Assembly: GCA_036504995.1 (NCBI GenBank)
Contig: DASXUG010000001.1
Span: forward strand, 124,001-188,000
Source: DASXUG01 sp036504995
GTDB taxonomy: Bacteria > Pseudomonadota > Gammaproteobacteria > Burkholderiales > Methylophilaceae
DNA length: 64,000 nucleotides
Reading direction: 5' to 3'
Shown: positions 8,901-16,083 of the stretch, piece by piece
Layout of the letters: each line of letters starts with the position of its first letter
How positions within the stretch are numbered: the stretch's first letter is position 1
The notes under the pieces: generated by a model
Databases searched by the model: none
What the model was told of the DNA's origin: nothing
The model's input: only the letters and a program-made list of their open reading frames with translations
Position numbers and translations under genes: made by a program

Positions 8901-9082
8901 ACCAAGGCGGCAGACAATCCAGCCGATTCGGTTTGAATCACGACTTGCGTGGGTGAAAACTCTGGAAAAACATCTAAATTGCTACGTGTTAAGCTATAAA
9001 TGCCATAGATGACGACCAAGCAGGCAAGGCCAATCATGACGCCACTATAACGAATGGCGAAACGTACCAAGGCCGACATCAT
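5942..9082 (-). CDS. RND efflux pump inner-membrane subunit (CusA/CzcA-like)
   Basis: At 1046 residues it has the length and topology of the heavy-metal-efflux branch of RND pumps: a short N-terminal helix, periplasmic loop 1 with VFPEFSPTQVVIQTE, a block of helices, periplasmic loop 2 and a final helix block. The helix-4 motif GEVVDDAIIDTENIFRRL is at about 399-416. Asp403 and Glu410 align with CzcA Asp408 and Glu415, while the CzcA Asp402 equivalent is Ala397. Such pumps use proton influx to expel substrate through an adaptor and outer-membrane channel, both encoded just upstream. The atypical helix 4 leaves the substrate open; metal export is not shown. The start is the first of two adjacent ATGs. 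Confidence 0.93.
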   Translation of the reverse strand: MMSALVRFAIRYSGVMIGLACLVVIYGIYSLTRSNLDVFPEFSPTQVVIQTESAGLSAALVESLVTQPIENSIAGTVGIASMRSQSIPGLSVVTVIFDGSTDIYRCRQLIAEHLSAANNQLPNGITPTITPLASSASTVLGIGLTSNTRSLMDLRTLVDWTIRPHLLAVKGVADVNVFGGEVRQLQVQINPAKLTRYNLSLQQVSQAVTKATGVRGAGFIENNNQRIIINSEGQTLTPAQLAQSTLLHQNGQTIRLGDVANVTEAPAPSISAAIINGKDGIYLSVQSQLGANTDGVTQNLEKALTALEPTIAAEHVTLNSKLFRPANFIETAISGVQKDILVGSILVIIVLFLFLFNARTAFISTTAIPLSLLTAVVVLGYFGMGLNIMVLGGLAIALGEVVDDAIIDTENIFRRLRENRTLANPVPVHLVVFNASIEVRSSVVYATFIVALVFMPLLTLSGVAGKLFAPLGIAYITAILASLAVALTLTPALCYLLLGHAKLEDEDSPLIRNIKRGYVKLLVNIEKKHKLIIALSLILISLGLALLPLFKTQFIPNLHEGHFIMHMTLVPGTSEQESVRIGKKVAESIRQIKGVRSIAQWVGRAPNAADTFGTHYSEFEIEIGTLSGEEQNRILSEIRERLSGIDDENIDNDEDGPKPAGFVGVNFAINTFLTERIEETISGYTSSQVINIYGRDLDALDRDAQAVATTLSSINGVRDVLVQSPPGTPQLTISLRQDKLAQWGLSSVDVLDNIRAAYDSLPIAQVYQSGRVIGVSMTLDPTLRNNTQSIGELPLMNNEGKLIPLAEVADIRQENGRSKILHAGAKRIQTVTANVVGRDIQSFSDEMKKRMHSEVHLAAGNYLEFTGEAEAQAQSREDLIVHSILAIVGIFLMLYVAFGRLRNLLLTFANLPFALIGGVLAVMFTGGWISLGSLVGFVTLFGITLRNSIMLVSHYQHLVEEENMVWGLETAIRGASERLPSILMTALVTALGLLPLAAGSGQPGREIEGPMATIIVGGLVTSTILNLLILPTIMLHFGRFEKKQTN

Positions 9083-9103
9083 GCTAGCTGACCTTTAACT
9101 GTC

Positions 9104-9252
9104 GTTTTAGCGCTGACATAACGCGCTGCGCGCATTAGTATGCACTGAAACGCAGATGCTTTATGTGGGCTAATCTTCGTTTTGGCTCCGACATCACACG
9201 CTACGCGTATGAGTCTGCACCGAAACTCAGATGCTCTACCTGTTTTAATCTT
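9104..9252. repeat. imperfect tandem duplication of about 75 bp
   Basis: Copy A at 9104-9177 and copy B at 9178-9252 both begin CGTTTT and end TAATCTT. In between they share blocks such as CTGACAT/CCGACAT, CGCTGCGCG/CGCTACGCG, GCAC.GAAAC and CAGATGCT. A third CGTTTT follows at 9253. Copy B covers the stop codon of the adaptor gene, and the pair fills the 162-base gap to the pump gene. No convincing gene is encoded in it. Confidence 0.75.
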
Positions 9253-10321
9253 CGTTTTCATTTTTAATTTGGGATTTAAACTCTTCGGAAAGTAGCAGTT
9301 GCGCGCCACTCGTGACTATTTCATCATCGACTTTAAATTTAGCCCCATTCAGCCAACCACCATTCACCTCCTTGTTGGTTTCGATAGGTAGGCGCATAAA
9401 TTTTTCAGTCGTTTGTTTTTGATAAACCCAAGCCTTACCGCCATACCACACCACTGCATTGTTGGGGATAATCACGCCTTGTGCATCTGCTTTTGATGGT
9501 TTGTTCGGTAATTGCACGCCAACCCGCATACCCGCACGCAGATTGCCAGCGGGTGCGCGATAAAAGTAGGTTTCGCCTTGTACCGTACCATCTGCTTTGG
9601 GTGCGCTTGAGACCAGTTTTGCTGGTATGCTGATATGCGTGTTCGATACGCTGGCAGGGAAAATAGACAGGGTGTCGGGTGCTGTGCCGCTGGTGTGGTC
9701 AAAAGGGATTACCACTTGCACTAGCAGTTCCTTGTGTTGCAACAAGGACTCAAAACTAGCGTTGGTGGAAGTTTGCGTGGCCAGTTGAGTTAGCGTTTCC
9801 CCCCATGTTTGACGCATATTGTTTTGTATATTGCTGGCTTGTGTTTCAGCGGCTTGCGCCTTGGCTTGGTCTGCCTTAAATGCTGCCTGAGCTGCAGCGA
9901 CCACTCGGTCAGATACATTGCGATCATCTTGATTTAAGGCGCTGAGCCGTTGAAACTCTTGCTGGCTATTGGTCAAAGAGGCCCTTGCAATAGTGGCCTC
10001 AGCCTTTGCGTTCAAATATTGGCTGCGTAGCTCAATCAGTGTGTCAATGCTCAATACGTTGCCTAAAGACTTAAGGGTTTCTTGTGCCACGCCAGCTTGT
10101 AGTTTTGTGGTTTTTATTTCACTTTGTTGCTGCATAGCCGTGCTTAAAGTCACCACGGTTGCCCCTAGCTCAGTGCCAACACGACTAGGCGCTTCTATTT
10201 CCTCTGTTTGTTCTCTGGTGTAGGCTTCGTATTCGTCTTTGCCATAAAATACTAACACCCAAAACAAAATAACTATCAGCAGGGCCTGTAAGCCAATAAT
10301 AATGGCAAGTTTACGATTCAT
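9245..10321 (-). CDS. RND efflux periplasmic adaptor (membrane fusion protein)
   Basis: A 358-residue protein with an N-terminal hydrophobic anchor (about residues 5-26, IIIGLQALLIVILFWVLVFY) and then periplasmic sequence. A long helical hairpin rich in Ala, Gln and Glu (about 105-175) is flanked by lipoyl/beta-barrel type sequence such as GVIIPNNAVVWYGGKAWVY near residue 280. This is the pattern of HlyD/CusB-type adaptors that bridge the pump and the outer-membrane channel. It has no His/Met-rich metal site that I can see. It is the middle gene of the operon, 39 bases after the outer-membrane protein. Its last codons lie in the tandem duplication, so its C-terminus may have been altered by that event. 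Confidence 0.88.
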   Translation of the reverse strand: MNRKLAIIIGLQALLIVILFWVLVFYGKDEYEAYTREQTEEIEAPSRVGTELGATVVTLSTAMQQQSEIKTTKLQAGVAQETLKSLGNVLSIDTLIELRSQYLNAKAEATIARASLTNSQQEFQRLSALNQDDRNVSDRVVAAAQAAFKADQAKAQAAETQASNIQNNMRQTWGETLTQLATQTSTNASFESLLQHKELLVQVVIPFDHTSGTAPDTLSIFPASVSNTHISIPAKLVSSAPKADGTVQGETYFYRAPAGNLRAGMRVGVQLPNKPSKADAQGVIIPNNAVVWYGGKAWVYQKQTTEKFMRLPIETNKEVNGGWLNGAKFKVDDEIVTSGAQLLLSEEFKSQIKNENED

Positions 10322-10360
10322 GGCGGTCGCTTCTCATTCGGAAAATTTTAAATATCGCTT

Positions 10361-11848
10361 TCATTTGGGATTAATAGTGTTGCGATTCAATGACTGATCC
10401 TCAATGCTACTTGTGATGTCACGCGCACTATCCATTGGATATTGCATTGCGTCTTCTAATTCGGTAATAGCCAGCGCTAATTGATAAGCGCTAGTTAACA
10501 CATTTTGTGTGGCGGAAATATTTTCTAACTGAGTATTTGCTAACTCTAAACGATCTATTTGGCCCGCATCGAACTGGCGTTGTGATTTCTGACTGCGGGC
10601 TTGCAGTGCTTGTGCGTAATCCTGTGCTTGTTGAAATGCAGCGTTCGCGGTCGCAATCATCGCCTTGCTTTGCGTAAGTTGGCTGATCACACTGGCTTGC
10701 AAGACCTCAAATTTAGCTGCTTCGACCTCACGCAAAGCACGCGCCTCTTCAATTAGCCCGCGATTTTTGTGAATGAGCGTGAGCAAGCTAGACAAGCCTA
10801 AAGACCATACATGGTCGTTTTGGTCAAAGGTGTAGCTCGGGCTAAGTACAATATTTGGATATTGCCTTGCAATTTCTATTCGCAATTTAGCCTCACTAGC
10901 GGCGTAACGGGCTAAGGCGGCACGAATATCTAAGCGGTTAAGTAGCGCGGTTTGTTGTAATTGCTCATTGTTAAACAACGGCTCACTTTGAGTAAAAGCG
11001 CTCGTCGAGACCTCAATTTTTGCGATATTTAATTGACTGAAAGTAGACAGTGGTAAGCCAGCATCACTTGCCAGCTTGGCGCTAAGCTCAACAATCCGAC
11101 CAGTGTTTTGTGACCACTGCTGTTGTGCTTTTTGTAAGCCCAAGCGTGCGTTTGTAACCTCAACACTCGAAGCTGCGCCTGCGGCTAAGCGCTTTTCCAG
11201 CATCGCTACAATCGATTTTCTTATGGCTAATTCTTTTTCCAAGGGTGCGGTTTGTAAGCTTGCATATTGAAACGCTAACCAGCTTTTTGTTAAGCGGCTA
11301 CGTACTTGCCACGCTGTTTGTCCAATTTGTAAGCGCGCGGCTTCAGATAGCTGAATTGCGCGGTCAATACGAGCCTCACGCTTGCCTGCTGTTTCTATGG
11401 GTATGTCTATGCCAACGCCTAATGTCCACGGAGAAACATCCCCGTCGGTTTTGCTGTGATTGCCGATACCGCCAGAAACGCCAAGCTCCGCCCGTTGTGA
11501 GGCTGTGGATTGCTCCGCCATTGCCGCGCGCCACTCGGCACGTGATAAATTAAGGTCAGGATGAAAAAACAACGCACACAGCGTAAGTTCTTTTATCCCC
11601 CATTGTGTAATCGGGAGCTGTGTTTCGCTGTAGTTCTGGCTGATTAAAAACTGCTTAAACCCTTCGCCATCAGGTGTGCGTGCAAGGTATTGTGATTGCT
11701 GTTGTTGAGGGTCTATCGGTTTTGCTTGGTAACGCTGAAAGCCGCAGGCTGTAGCAATGCTGGCGATTAAGCAGACAACAACACACAGCTTAACGCTGCG
11801 ATAGCCTCTGGATTGCGGAGTTTTATTTTTTATTGATATGCTAGACAT
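10361..11848 (-). CDS. TolC-family outer-membrane efflux lipoprotein
   Basis: A 495-residue protein with a long basic start and a lipoprotein-like signal ending IATAC at about residues 31-35. Two TolC-type repeats rich in Ala, Gln, Leu and Ser follow; examples are SRAEWRAAMAEQSTASQ in the first half and RALREVEAAKFEVLQASV in the second. These predict the long coiled helices of an outer-membrane/periplasmic channel. It is the first gene of the three-gene minus-strand efflux operon, which fits a complete tripartite pump. The substrate is unknown. No promoter could be assigned with confidence in the 93 bases before it. Family is secure. Confidence 0.9.
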   Translation of the reverse strand: MSSISIKNKTPQSRGYRSVKLCVVVCLIASIATACGFQRYQAKPIDPQQQQSQYLARTPDGEGFKQFLISQNYSETQLPITQWGIKELTLCALFFHPDLNLSRAEWRAAMAEQSTASQRAELGVSGGIGNHSKTDGDVSPWTLGVGIDIPIETAGKREARIDRAIQLSEAARLQIGQTAWQVRSRLTKSWLAFQYASLQTAPLEKELAIRKSIVAMLEKRLAAGAASSVEVTNARLGLQKAQQQWSQNTGRIVELSAKLASDAGLPLSTFSQLNIAKIEVSTSAFTQSEPLFNNEQLQQTALLNRLDIRAALARYAASEAKLRIEIARQYPNIVLSPSYTFDQNDHVWSLGLSSLLTLIHKNRGLIEEARALREVEAAKFEVLQASVISQLTQSKAMIATANAAFQQAQDYAQALQARSQKSQRQFDAGQIDRLELANTQLENISATQNVLTSAYQLALAITELEDAMQYPMDSARDITSSIEDQSLNRNTINPK

Positions 11849-11941
11849 GCTTCCTCACCTTGACCGAATATTACATGCACGGCGGGTGAGGGGCAATTTT
11901 TACTTGCTACTTATATGGTATTGCAGGGGAGTTGAAAGGCT

Positions 11942-12190
11942 TTATTGAATGATTTCTGCGTGCACCGAGGCAAGCGCATCTTGCAGAGACTCCTCACTGA
12001 GCGAGTTGATGCTCGCAGCGAGTAATTCTGCCGCCTCTACAGTACCCTGAGGCAAGTCGTGACTATCTAACTCGGCAACCAAGCCAGCAGCGGCACCTGT
12101 TACTTTAAGCAGGGCGGTACGCTCTTTCATGAGCAGTTCAACTTCTGCGCGTAACATATTAATTTCGTCTTGATTGATGGTGCTATGCAT
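11942..12190 (-). CDS. hypothetical 82-residue protein
   Basis: A short acidic protein (MHSTINQDEINMLRAEVELL at the start) with heptad-like leucines over about residues 8-30, so a coiled coil is likely. A helical Ala/Leu/Ser-rich second half follows. It has no signal peptide, membrane segment or cysteine. AGAAAG, 5 bases before the ATG, is a usable ribosome-binding site, and the reading frame is uninterrupted with amino-acid use like a real protein. I do not recognise a family. It is probably monocistronic, lying between the efflux operon and the tRNA-Leu/tig block. Confidence 0.6.
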   Translation of the reverse strand: MHSTINQDEINMLRAEVELLMKERTALLKVTGAAAGLVAELDSHDLPQGTVEAAELLAASINSLSEESLQDALASVHAEIIQ

Positions 12191-12526
12191 ATATGCTTTC
12201 TGATTTTGGTAATGTTCTTAAAATTTAATGCTTACAAATTTTAGCTATGTAATTGTTGCTAAACGAGCATCTTGCTACTAGCGGCAGGTGGTGTCAATCT
12301 AAGGGTGGTGAATGTGGATTAATCTTGCCAAATTTAGAGACAAACAAACACTTTTAGTTGAAGAATGTTGGATTTCTAGTTTTCCTGACGCACAGAGTAA
12401 GTTACAATAGCATCGTTTTATCGATTTGAAGATCAAATAGGCATCTAAAGTGGTTTATAATGTTGGATTAATTTACATTGAAACCTTTAGTTAGGCCCAC
12501 ACAGACATATTATTTTATTGCAACCT
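12191..12526 (+). other. gene-free stretch before tRNA-Leu
   Basis: These 336 bases hold no convincing ORF. A TATAAT at 12456-12461 is a possible -10 box for the tRNA-Leu/tig transcript, but no good -35 stands at the right spacing. ATTGAAA at 12477-12483 with GCCCACACA at 12495-12503 resembles a sigma-32 site but has only an 11-base spacer, so I do not call it. Nothing else stands out. Confidence 0.4.
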
Positions 12527-12611
12527 GCGAAAGTGGCGAAATTGGTAGACGCACTGGATTTAGGTTCCAGCGCCGCAAGGCGTGAGAGTTCGAGTCTCTC
12601 CTTTCGCACCA
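12527..12611 (+). tRNA. tRNA-Leu (anticodon UAG)
   Basis: An 85-base class II tRNA. Acceptor GCGAAAG pairs with CTTTCGC at 12601-12607, there is a long variable arm (CGCCGCAAGGCGT), the T-loop is TTCGAGT, and the CCA end is encoded at 12609-12611. The anticodon loop TTTAGGT gives UAG, reading CUA/CUN leucine codons. It ends 29 bases before tig, so it is probably co-transcribed with the tig-clpP-clpX genes. Confidence 0.97.
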
Positions 12612-12640
12612 AACTCATTAAGTATTAAGGATTACAGCAC

Positions 12641-13945
12641 ATGGCAACTAATGTTGAAACCATCAGCAATCTAGAACGTCGTATGACGATTGTTGTCCCT
12701 ATGCAGCCTCTTGAAGAGGAGATGAATCAGCGCATTAATCGCATCTCACGTACCGCAAAAATTCCAGGCTTCCGCCCAGGCAAGGTGCCGTTGAAAATGG
12801 TTCAGCAGCAATATGGCGCGCAAGTGCGTGACGAAGTGTTGTCAAATGCAGTTGAGCGTTCATTTACTGAAGCTATTGAGCAAAACAATCTGCGTGTGGC
12901 TGGTTTTCCTAATATTGAACATAAACCTTTTGAAGCGGCTGCTGGTCAATTTGAGTACATCGCCACTTTTGAAGTGTTTCCAGAAATTGCCATCGGTGAC
13001 TTGTCAGGCGCTAAAGTCGAGCGCTCAGTGCTGGAAGTTGCTGATGCTGAAGTTAAAAAGACACTTGATGTATTAGTCAAGCAACGTGCGACTTACGAAG
13101 ATGTTAAACGTGCAGCGAAAAAAGGAGACAAGGTGAACTTGTCTTTAACTGCTTCTATGGATGGCCAAGAAGTGGAAAGCACTGGCGCGCAAGGCATTGA
13201 TTTGATTCTTGCTGATGGTGGACGTGTTGCTGAGTTTGACGAAAATGTTGTTGGTAGCAAAGCTGGAACTACAAAAACATTTGAAATAACCTATCCTGCT
13301 GATCATAAGCCGGAACAAATAGCGGGTAAAACAGTCTCTTATCAAGTGACGGTGAATAGTGTTGCTCAGGCAAAATTACCTGAAGTTGATGCGGATTTTG
13401 CACGTAGCCTAGGTGTGGAAGATGGCGATGTGGAAAAAATGAAAGCCGACATCAAGGAAAGTTTGAGTCAGGAAGTGCAAAAGCGTGTGCGTGCGAAATT
13501 AAAAGACCAAGTGTTTAATGCGCTGGTGGCTGCCGCACAATTTGAGTTGCCGAAAGCTATCGTGGCTGCGGAAACTAACCGTTTAATGCAAATGGCTCAG
13601 CAAAACTTGCAACAACGCGGGGTGGATTTAAGCAATGTACAGCTTGAGCCAGCGATGTTTGAAGAGCAAGCTGCGCGTAACGCGACTTTGCGTTTGATAT
13701 TGAGTGACGTTGTGAATAAGAACTCGCTACAAGCCAATGCCGAGCAAGTGCGTGCAATGGTTGAGCAGTTCTCACAAAGCTTTGAGCATCCAGCTGATGT
13801 GGTTCGCTGGTACTACGAAGATCCAAAACGTTTGGATGAGCCTGCAAGTTTGGCAACCGAAGAGAATGTGGTTGCATGGGTGATGAAAACTGCCCAAGTG
13901 ACTGATGTTGAGGTTAAGTTTGATGATTTGATGGGAAATGCATAA
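12641..13945 (+). CDS. tig: trigger factor, ribosome-associated chaperone
   Basis: A 434-residue protein, the family's usual length. The N-terminal ribosome-binding domain carries the signature GFRPGKVP at about residues 44-51. A central FKBP-type prolyl isomerase domain (about 160-240, GDKVNLSLTASMDGQEV and AGKTVSYQVTVNSV) follows, then a long helical C-terminal chaperone domain. Trigger factor binds near the ribosome exit tunnel and shields nascent chains. Its stop overlaps the ATG of clpP by one base (TAATG), indicating tight translational coupling with the protease subunit. Tig-clpP-clpX-lon is a conserved proteobacterial order. Secure. Confidence 0.98.
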   Translation: MATNVETISNLERRMTIVVPMQPLEEEMNQRINRISRTAKIPGFRPGKVPLKMVQQQYGAQVRDEVLSNAVERSFTEAIEQNNLRVAGFPNIEHKPFEAAAGQFEYIATFEVFPEIAIGDLSGAKVERSVLEVADAEVKKTLDVLVKQRATYEDVKRAAKKGDKVNLSLTASMDGQEVESTGAQGIDLILADGGRVAEFDENVVGSKAGTTKTFEITYPADHKPEQIAGKTVSYQVTVNSVAQAKLPEVDADFARSLGVEDGDVEKMKADIKESLSQEVQKRVRAKLKDQVFNALVAAAQFELPKAIVAAETNRLMQMAQQNLQQRGVDLSNVQLEPAMFEEQAARNATLRLILSDVVNKNSLQANAEQVRAMVEQFSQSFEHPADVVRWYYEDPKRLDEPASLATEENVVAWVMKTAQVTDVEVKFDDLMGNA

Positions 13946-14604
13946 TGTTTACACAAGGTCATTCTGAAGGACAAAATCAGCTAGTTCAACCGTCATGGGA
14001 TCCCCAAAGCTTGGGTTATATCCCAATGGTGATTGAGCAAAGCGGACGCGGTGAGCGTTCCTACGATATTTACTCGCGCTTATTAAAAGAGCGGGTGATA
14101 TTCTTGGTTGGTCCAGTGAATGACATGAGTGCAAACTTGGTTGTCGCTCAGTTGCTGTTTTTAGAGGCTGAGAATCCAGATAAAGACATTTCACTTTACA
14201 TTAACTCGCCAGGTGGTTCAGTGACTGCTGGGATGTCTATCTATGACACCATGCAATTCATTAAACCAGATGTAAGCACACTGTGTATCGGTCAAGCAGC
14301 GAGCATGGGTGCTTTCTTATTGGCGGCGGGTGAAAAAAACAAACGTTATAGTTTGCCAAATTCACGCATTATGATTCATCAGCCGTCTGGTGGTTTCCAA
14401 GGTCAGTCTTCTGATATTCAGATTCACGCCAAAGAAATTATGTATCTGCGTGAAAAATTGAACGGAATTTTGGCACATCACTCAGGCAGAACTTCAGAAG
14501 AGATTGACCGTGATACAGAACGTGATAACTTTATGAGTGCAGAGCAATCAGTCGCATATGGCTTGATTGACAAAGTGATTGCGAGTCGAACCGACGCGGC
14601 ATGA
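13945..14604 (+). CDS. clpP: ATP-dependent Clp protease proteolytic subunit
   Basis: A 219-residue serine protease subunit. The catalytic Ser is residue 120 in GQAASMGAFLL, the His is residue 145 in MIHQPSGG, and Asp is expected near 194. The Ser-His spacing of 25 matches E. coli ClpP. An N-terminal extension of about 20 residues is likely a processed propeptide. ClpP forms a 14-subunit chamber fed by ClpX (next gene) or ClpA (at 28.5 kb). It begins in the stop codon of tig. There is a 76-base gap to clpX, where an internal promoter could lie but none is obvious. Secure. Confidence 0.98.
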   Translation: MFTQGHSEGQNQLVQPSWDPQSLGYIPMVIEQSGRGERSYDIYSRLLKERVIFLVGPVNDMSANLVVAQLLFLEAENPDKDISLYINSPGGSVTAGMSIYDTMQFIKPDVSTLCIGQAASMGAFLLAAGEKNKRYSLPNSRIMIHQPSGGFQGQSSDIQIHAKEIMYLREKLNGILAHHSGRTSEEIDRDTERDNFMSAEQSVAYGLIDKVIASRTDAA

Positions 14605-14680
14605 TATTTGCGTGATGTTGCAATGACAATGGAAAATGTTACAAAAGCAACACGCAACAAACAATAAATAGGAAAAATTC

Positions 14681-15949
14681 ATGGTGACGAAAGCTGAAGG
14701 CGAAAAACTATTGTACTGTTCCTTTTGTGGGAAGAGTCAGCATGAAGTGAGAAAGCTGATCGCAGGCCCGTCAGTCTTTATTTGCGATGAATGCGTTGAT
14801 TTGTGCAACGATATTATTCGCGAAGAAGTACAAGGCGATAGCAGTATCAAGCCGCGCGATGGCAACTTACCTAGCCCAAAAGAAATTTGCGAAATTCTCG
14901 ACCAATACGTCATTGGTCAAACACAAGCTAAGAAAAGCTTGGCCGTTGCTGTTTACAATCACTACAAGCGTTTAGACCAGCCATCAGCTAAAGATGATGT
15001 GGAAATTGCTAAAAGTAATATTTTAGTCATTGGGCCAACTGGCTCAGGTAAGACGCTACTTGCGCAAACGCTTGCTCGCTTGCTCGATGTGCCATTTGTG
15101 ATGGCCGATGCCACCACCTTGACCGAAGCTGGTTATGTGGGTGAAGACGTTGAAAACATCATGCAAAAACTTTTGCAAAAGTGTGATTATGATGTTGAAA
15201 AAGCGCAGCGTGGAATTGTATATATTGATGAAATTGATAAGATTTCGCGCAAGTCAGACAATCCTTCTATTACCCGTGACGTGTCAGGCGAGGGCGTTCA
15301 ACAAGCGTTGCTCAAGCTGATTGAGGGGACTATTGCCTCTGTGCCTCCACAAGGTGGCCGTAAACATCCAAATCAAGAGTTTGTACAACTCGATACCACG
15401 AATATCCTCTTTATTTGCGGCGGCGCATTTGACGGTCTAGATAAAGTGATTCGCAGGCGTTCAGAAAAAGGTGGTATTGGTTTCGGCGCTGAAGTGAAAA
15501 GCAAAGAAGACGCACGTGCCATCGGTGAAGTATTGCGCGATGTAGAGCCAGAAGACTTGATTAAGTTTGGCTTAATTCCAGAGTTTGTTGGTCGTTTACC
15601 AGCGATTGCTACTTTAGAGTCGCTTGATGAAGCGGCTTTAATGACTATCTTAGTTGAGCCTAAAAATGCACTCACTAAGCAATATGCTAAGCTGTTCAAA
15701 ATGGAAGGCGTGGAGCTTGAGTTCCGTGAGGATGCTTTACGCGTAATCTCTAAAAAGGCGCTTGAGCGTAAAACGGGTGCGCGTGGTTTGCGCTCTATCA
15801 TTGAACATGCGCTGCTCGAAATTATGTTTGATTTACCATCCATCACTAACTTAAGTAAAGTGGTGATAGATGAAGGTGTCATTACTGGTGAGAACCCACC
15901 TATTATGATTTACTCCGACGATAATCGTTTGGCGGAATCTGCGAGTTAA
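14681..15949 (+). CDS. clpX: ATP-dependent Clp protease ATP-binding subunit ClpX
   Basis: A 422-residue AAA+ unfoldase. A four-cysteine zinc-binding domain is visible at the start (YCSFCGK and FICDECVDLC, residues about 12-45). Walker A GPTGSGKT follows at about 118-125, Walker B IVYIDEIDKI, and a C-terminal AAA+ lid with the EFVGRLPAIATLE region. ClpX recognises tagged or specific substrates, such as ssrA-tagged proteins, and threads them into ClpP. Its length and motifs match the family exactly. It is co-oriented with clpP. The 134-base gap to lon carries lon's own sigma-32 promoter. Secure. Confidence 0.98.
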   Translation: MVTKAEGEKLLYCSFCGKSQHEVRKLIAGPSVFICDECVDLCNDIIREEVQGDSSIKPRDGNLPSPKEICEILDQYVIGQTQAKKSLAVAVYNHYKRLDQPSAKDDVEIAKSNILVIGPTGSGKTLLAQTLARLLDVPFVMADATTLTEAGYVGEDVENIMQKLLQKCDYDVEKAQRGIVYIDEIDKISRKSDNPSITRDVSGEGVQQALLKLIEGTIASVPPQGGRKHPNQEFVQLDTTNILFICGGAFDGLDKVIRRRSEKGGIGFGAEVKSKEDARAIGEVLRDVEPEDLIKFGLIPEFVGRLPAIATLESLDEAALMTILVEPKNALTKQYAKLFKMEGVELEFREDALRVISKKALERKTGARGLRSIIEHALLEIMFDLPSITNLSKVVIDEGVITGENPPIMIYSDDNRLAESAS

Positions 15950-15966
15950 ATTCTAATTAAGTAAAT

Positions 15967-15999
15967 TTGCTAGCATTTAATTTTTATTACTTGCTAGCA
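15967..15999 (+). repeat. direct repeat TTGCTAGCA upstream of lon
   Basis: TTGCTAGCA occurs at 15967-15975 and again at 15991-15999, 24 bases apart. TGCTAGCA is itself a palindrome. The second copy touches the -35 element of the lon sigma-32 promoter, so a regulator binding here could control access. The two copies can also pair as an RNA stem around an AT-rich loop and might end the clpX transcript. Confidence 0.6.
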
Positions 16000-16028
16000 C
16001 TTGAAACAAGCATTGTTTGCCCCTATTT
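16000..16028 (+). promoter_or_regulatory. sigma-32 (heat-shock) promoter of lon
   Basis: CTTGAAA at 16000-16006, a 13-base spacer, and CCCCTATTT at 16020-16028. This is almost the exact RpoH consensus. It gives lon a heat-inducible transcript with a leader of about 50 bases. The match is stronger than at clpB. Confidence 0.88.
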
Positions 16029-16083
16029 ATACAACATACGCGTACAGTATGTGACTGTACGTGGCTTACATTGAAGGTTTCTC

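Noticed and set aside
9079..9309. A 76-residue minus-strand ORF between the RND adaptor and pump genes
   Set aside because: It overlaps the adaptor's end in another frame and spans the tandem duplication; its composition and lack of a ribosome-binding site suggest it is non-coding.
12477..12503. Sigma-32 promoter before tRNA-Leu/tig
   Set aside because: ATTGAAA and GCCCACACA are imperfect and only 11 bases apart, unlike the 13-base spacing at clpB and lon.
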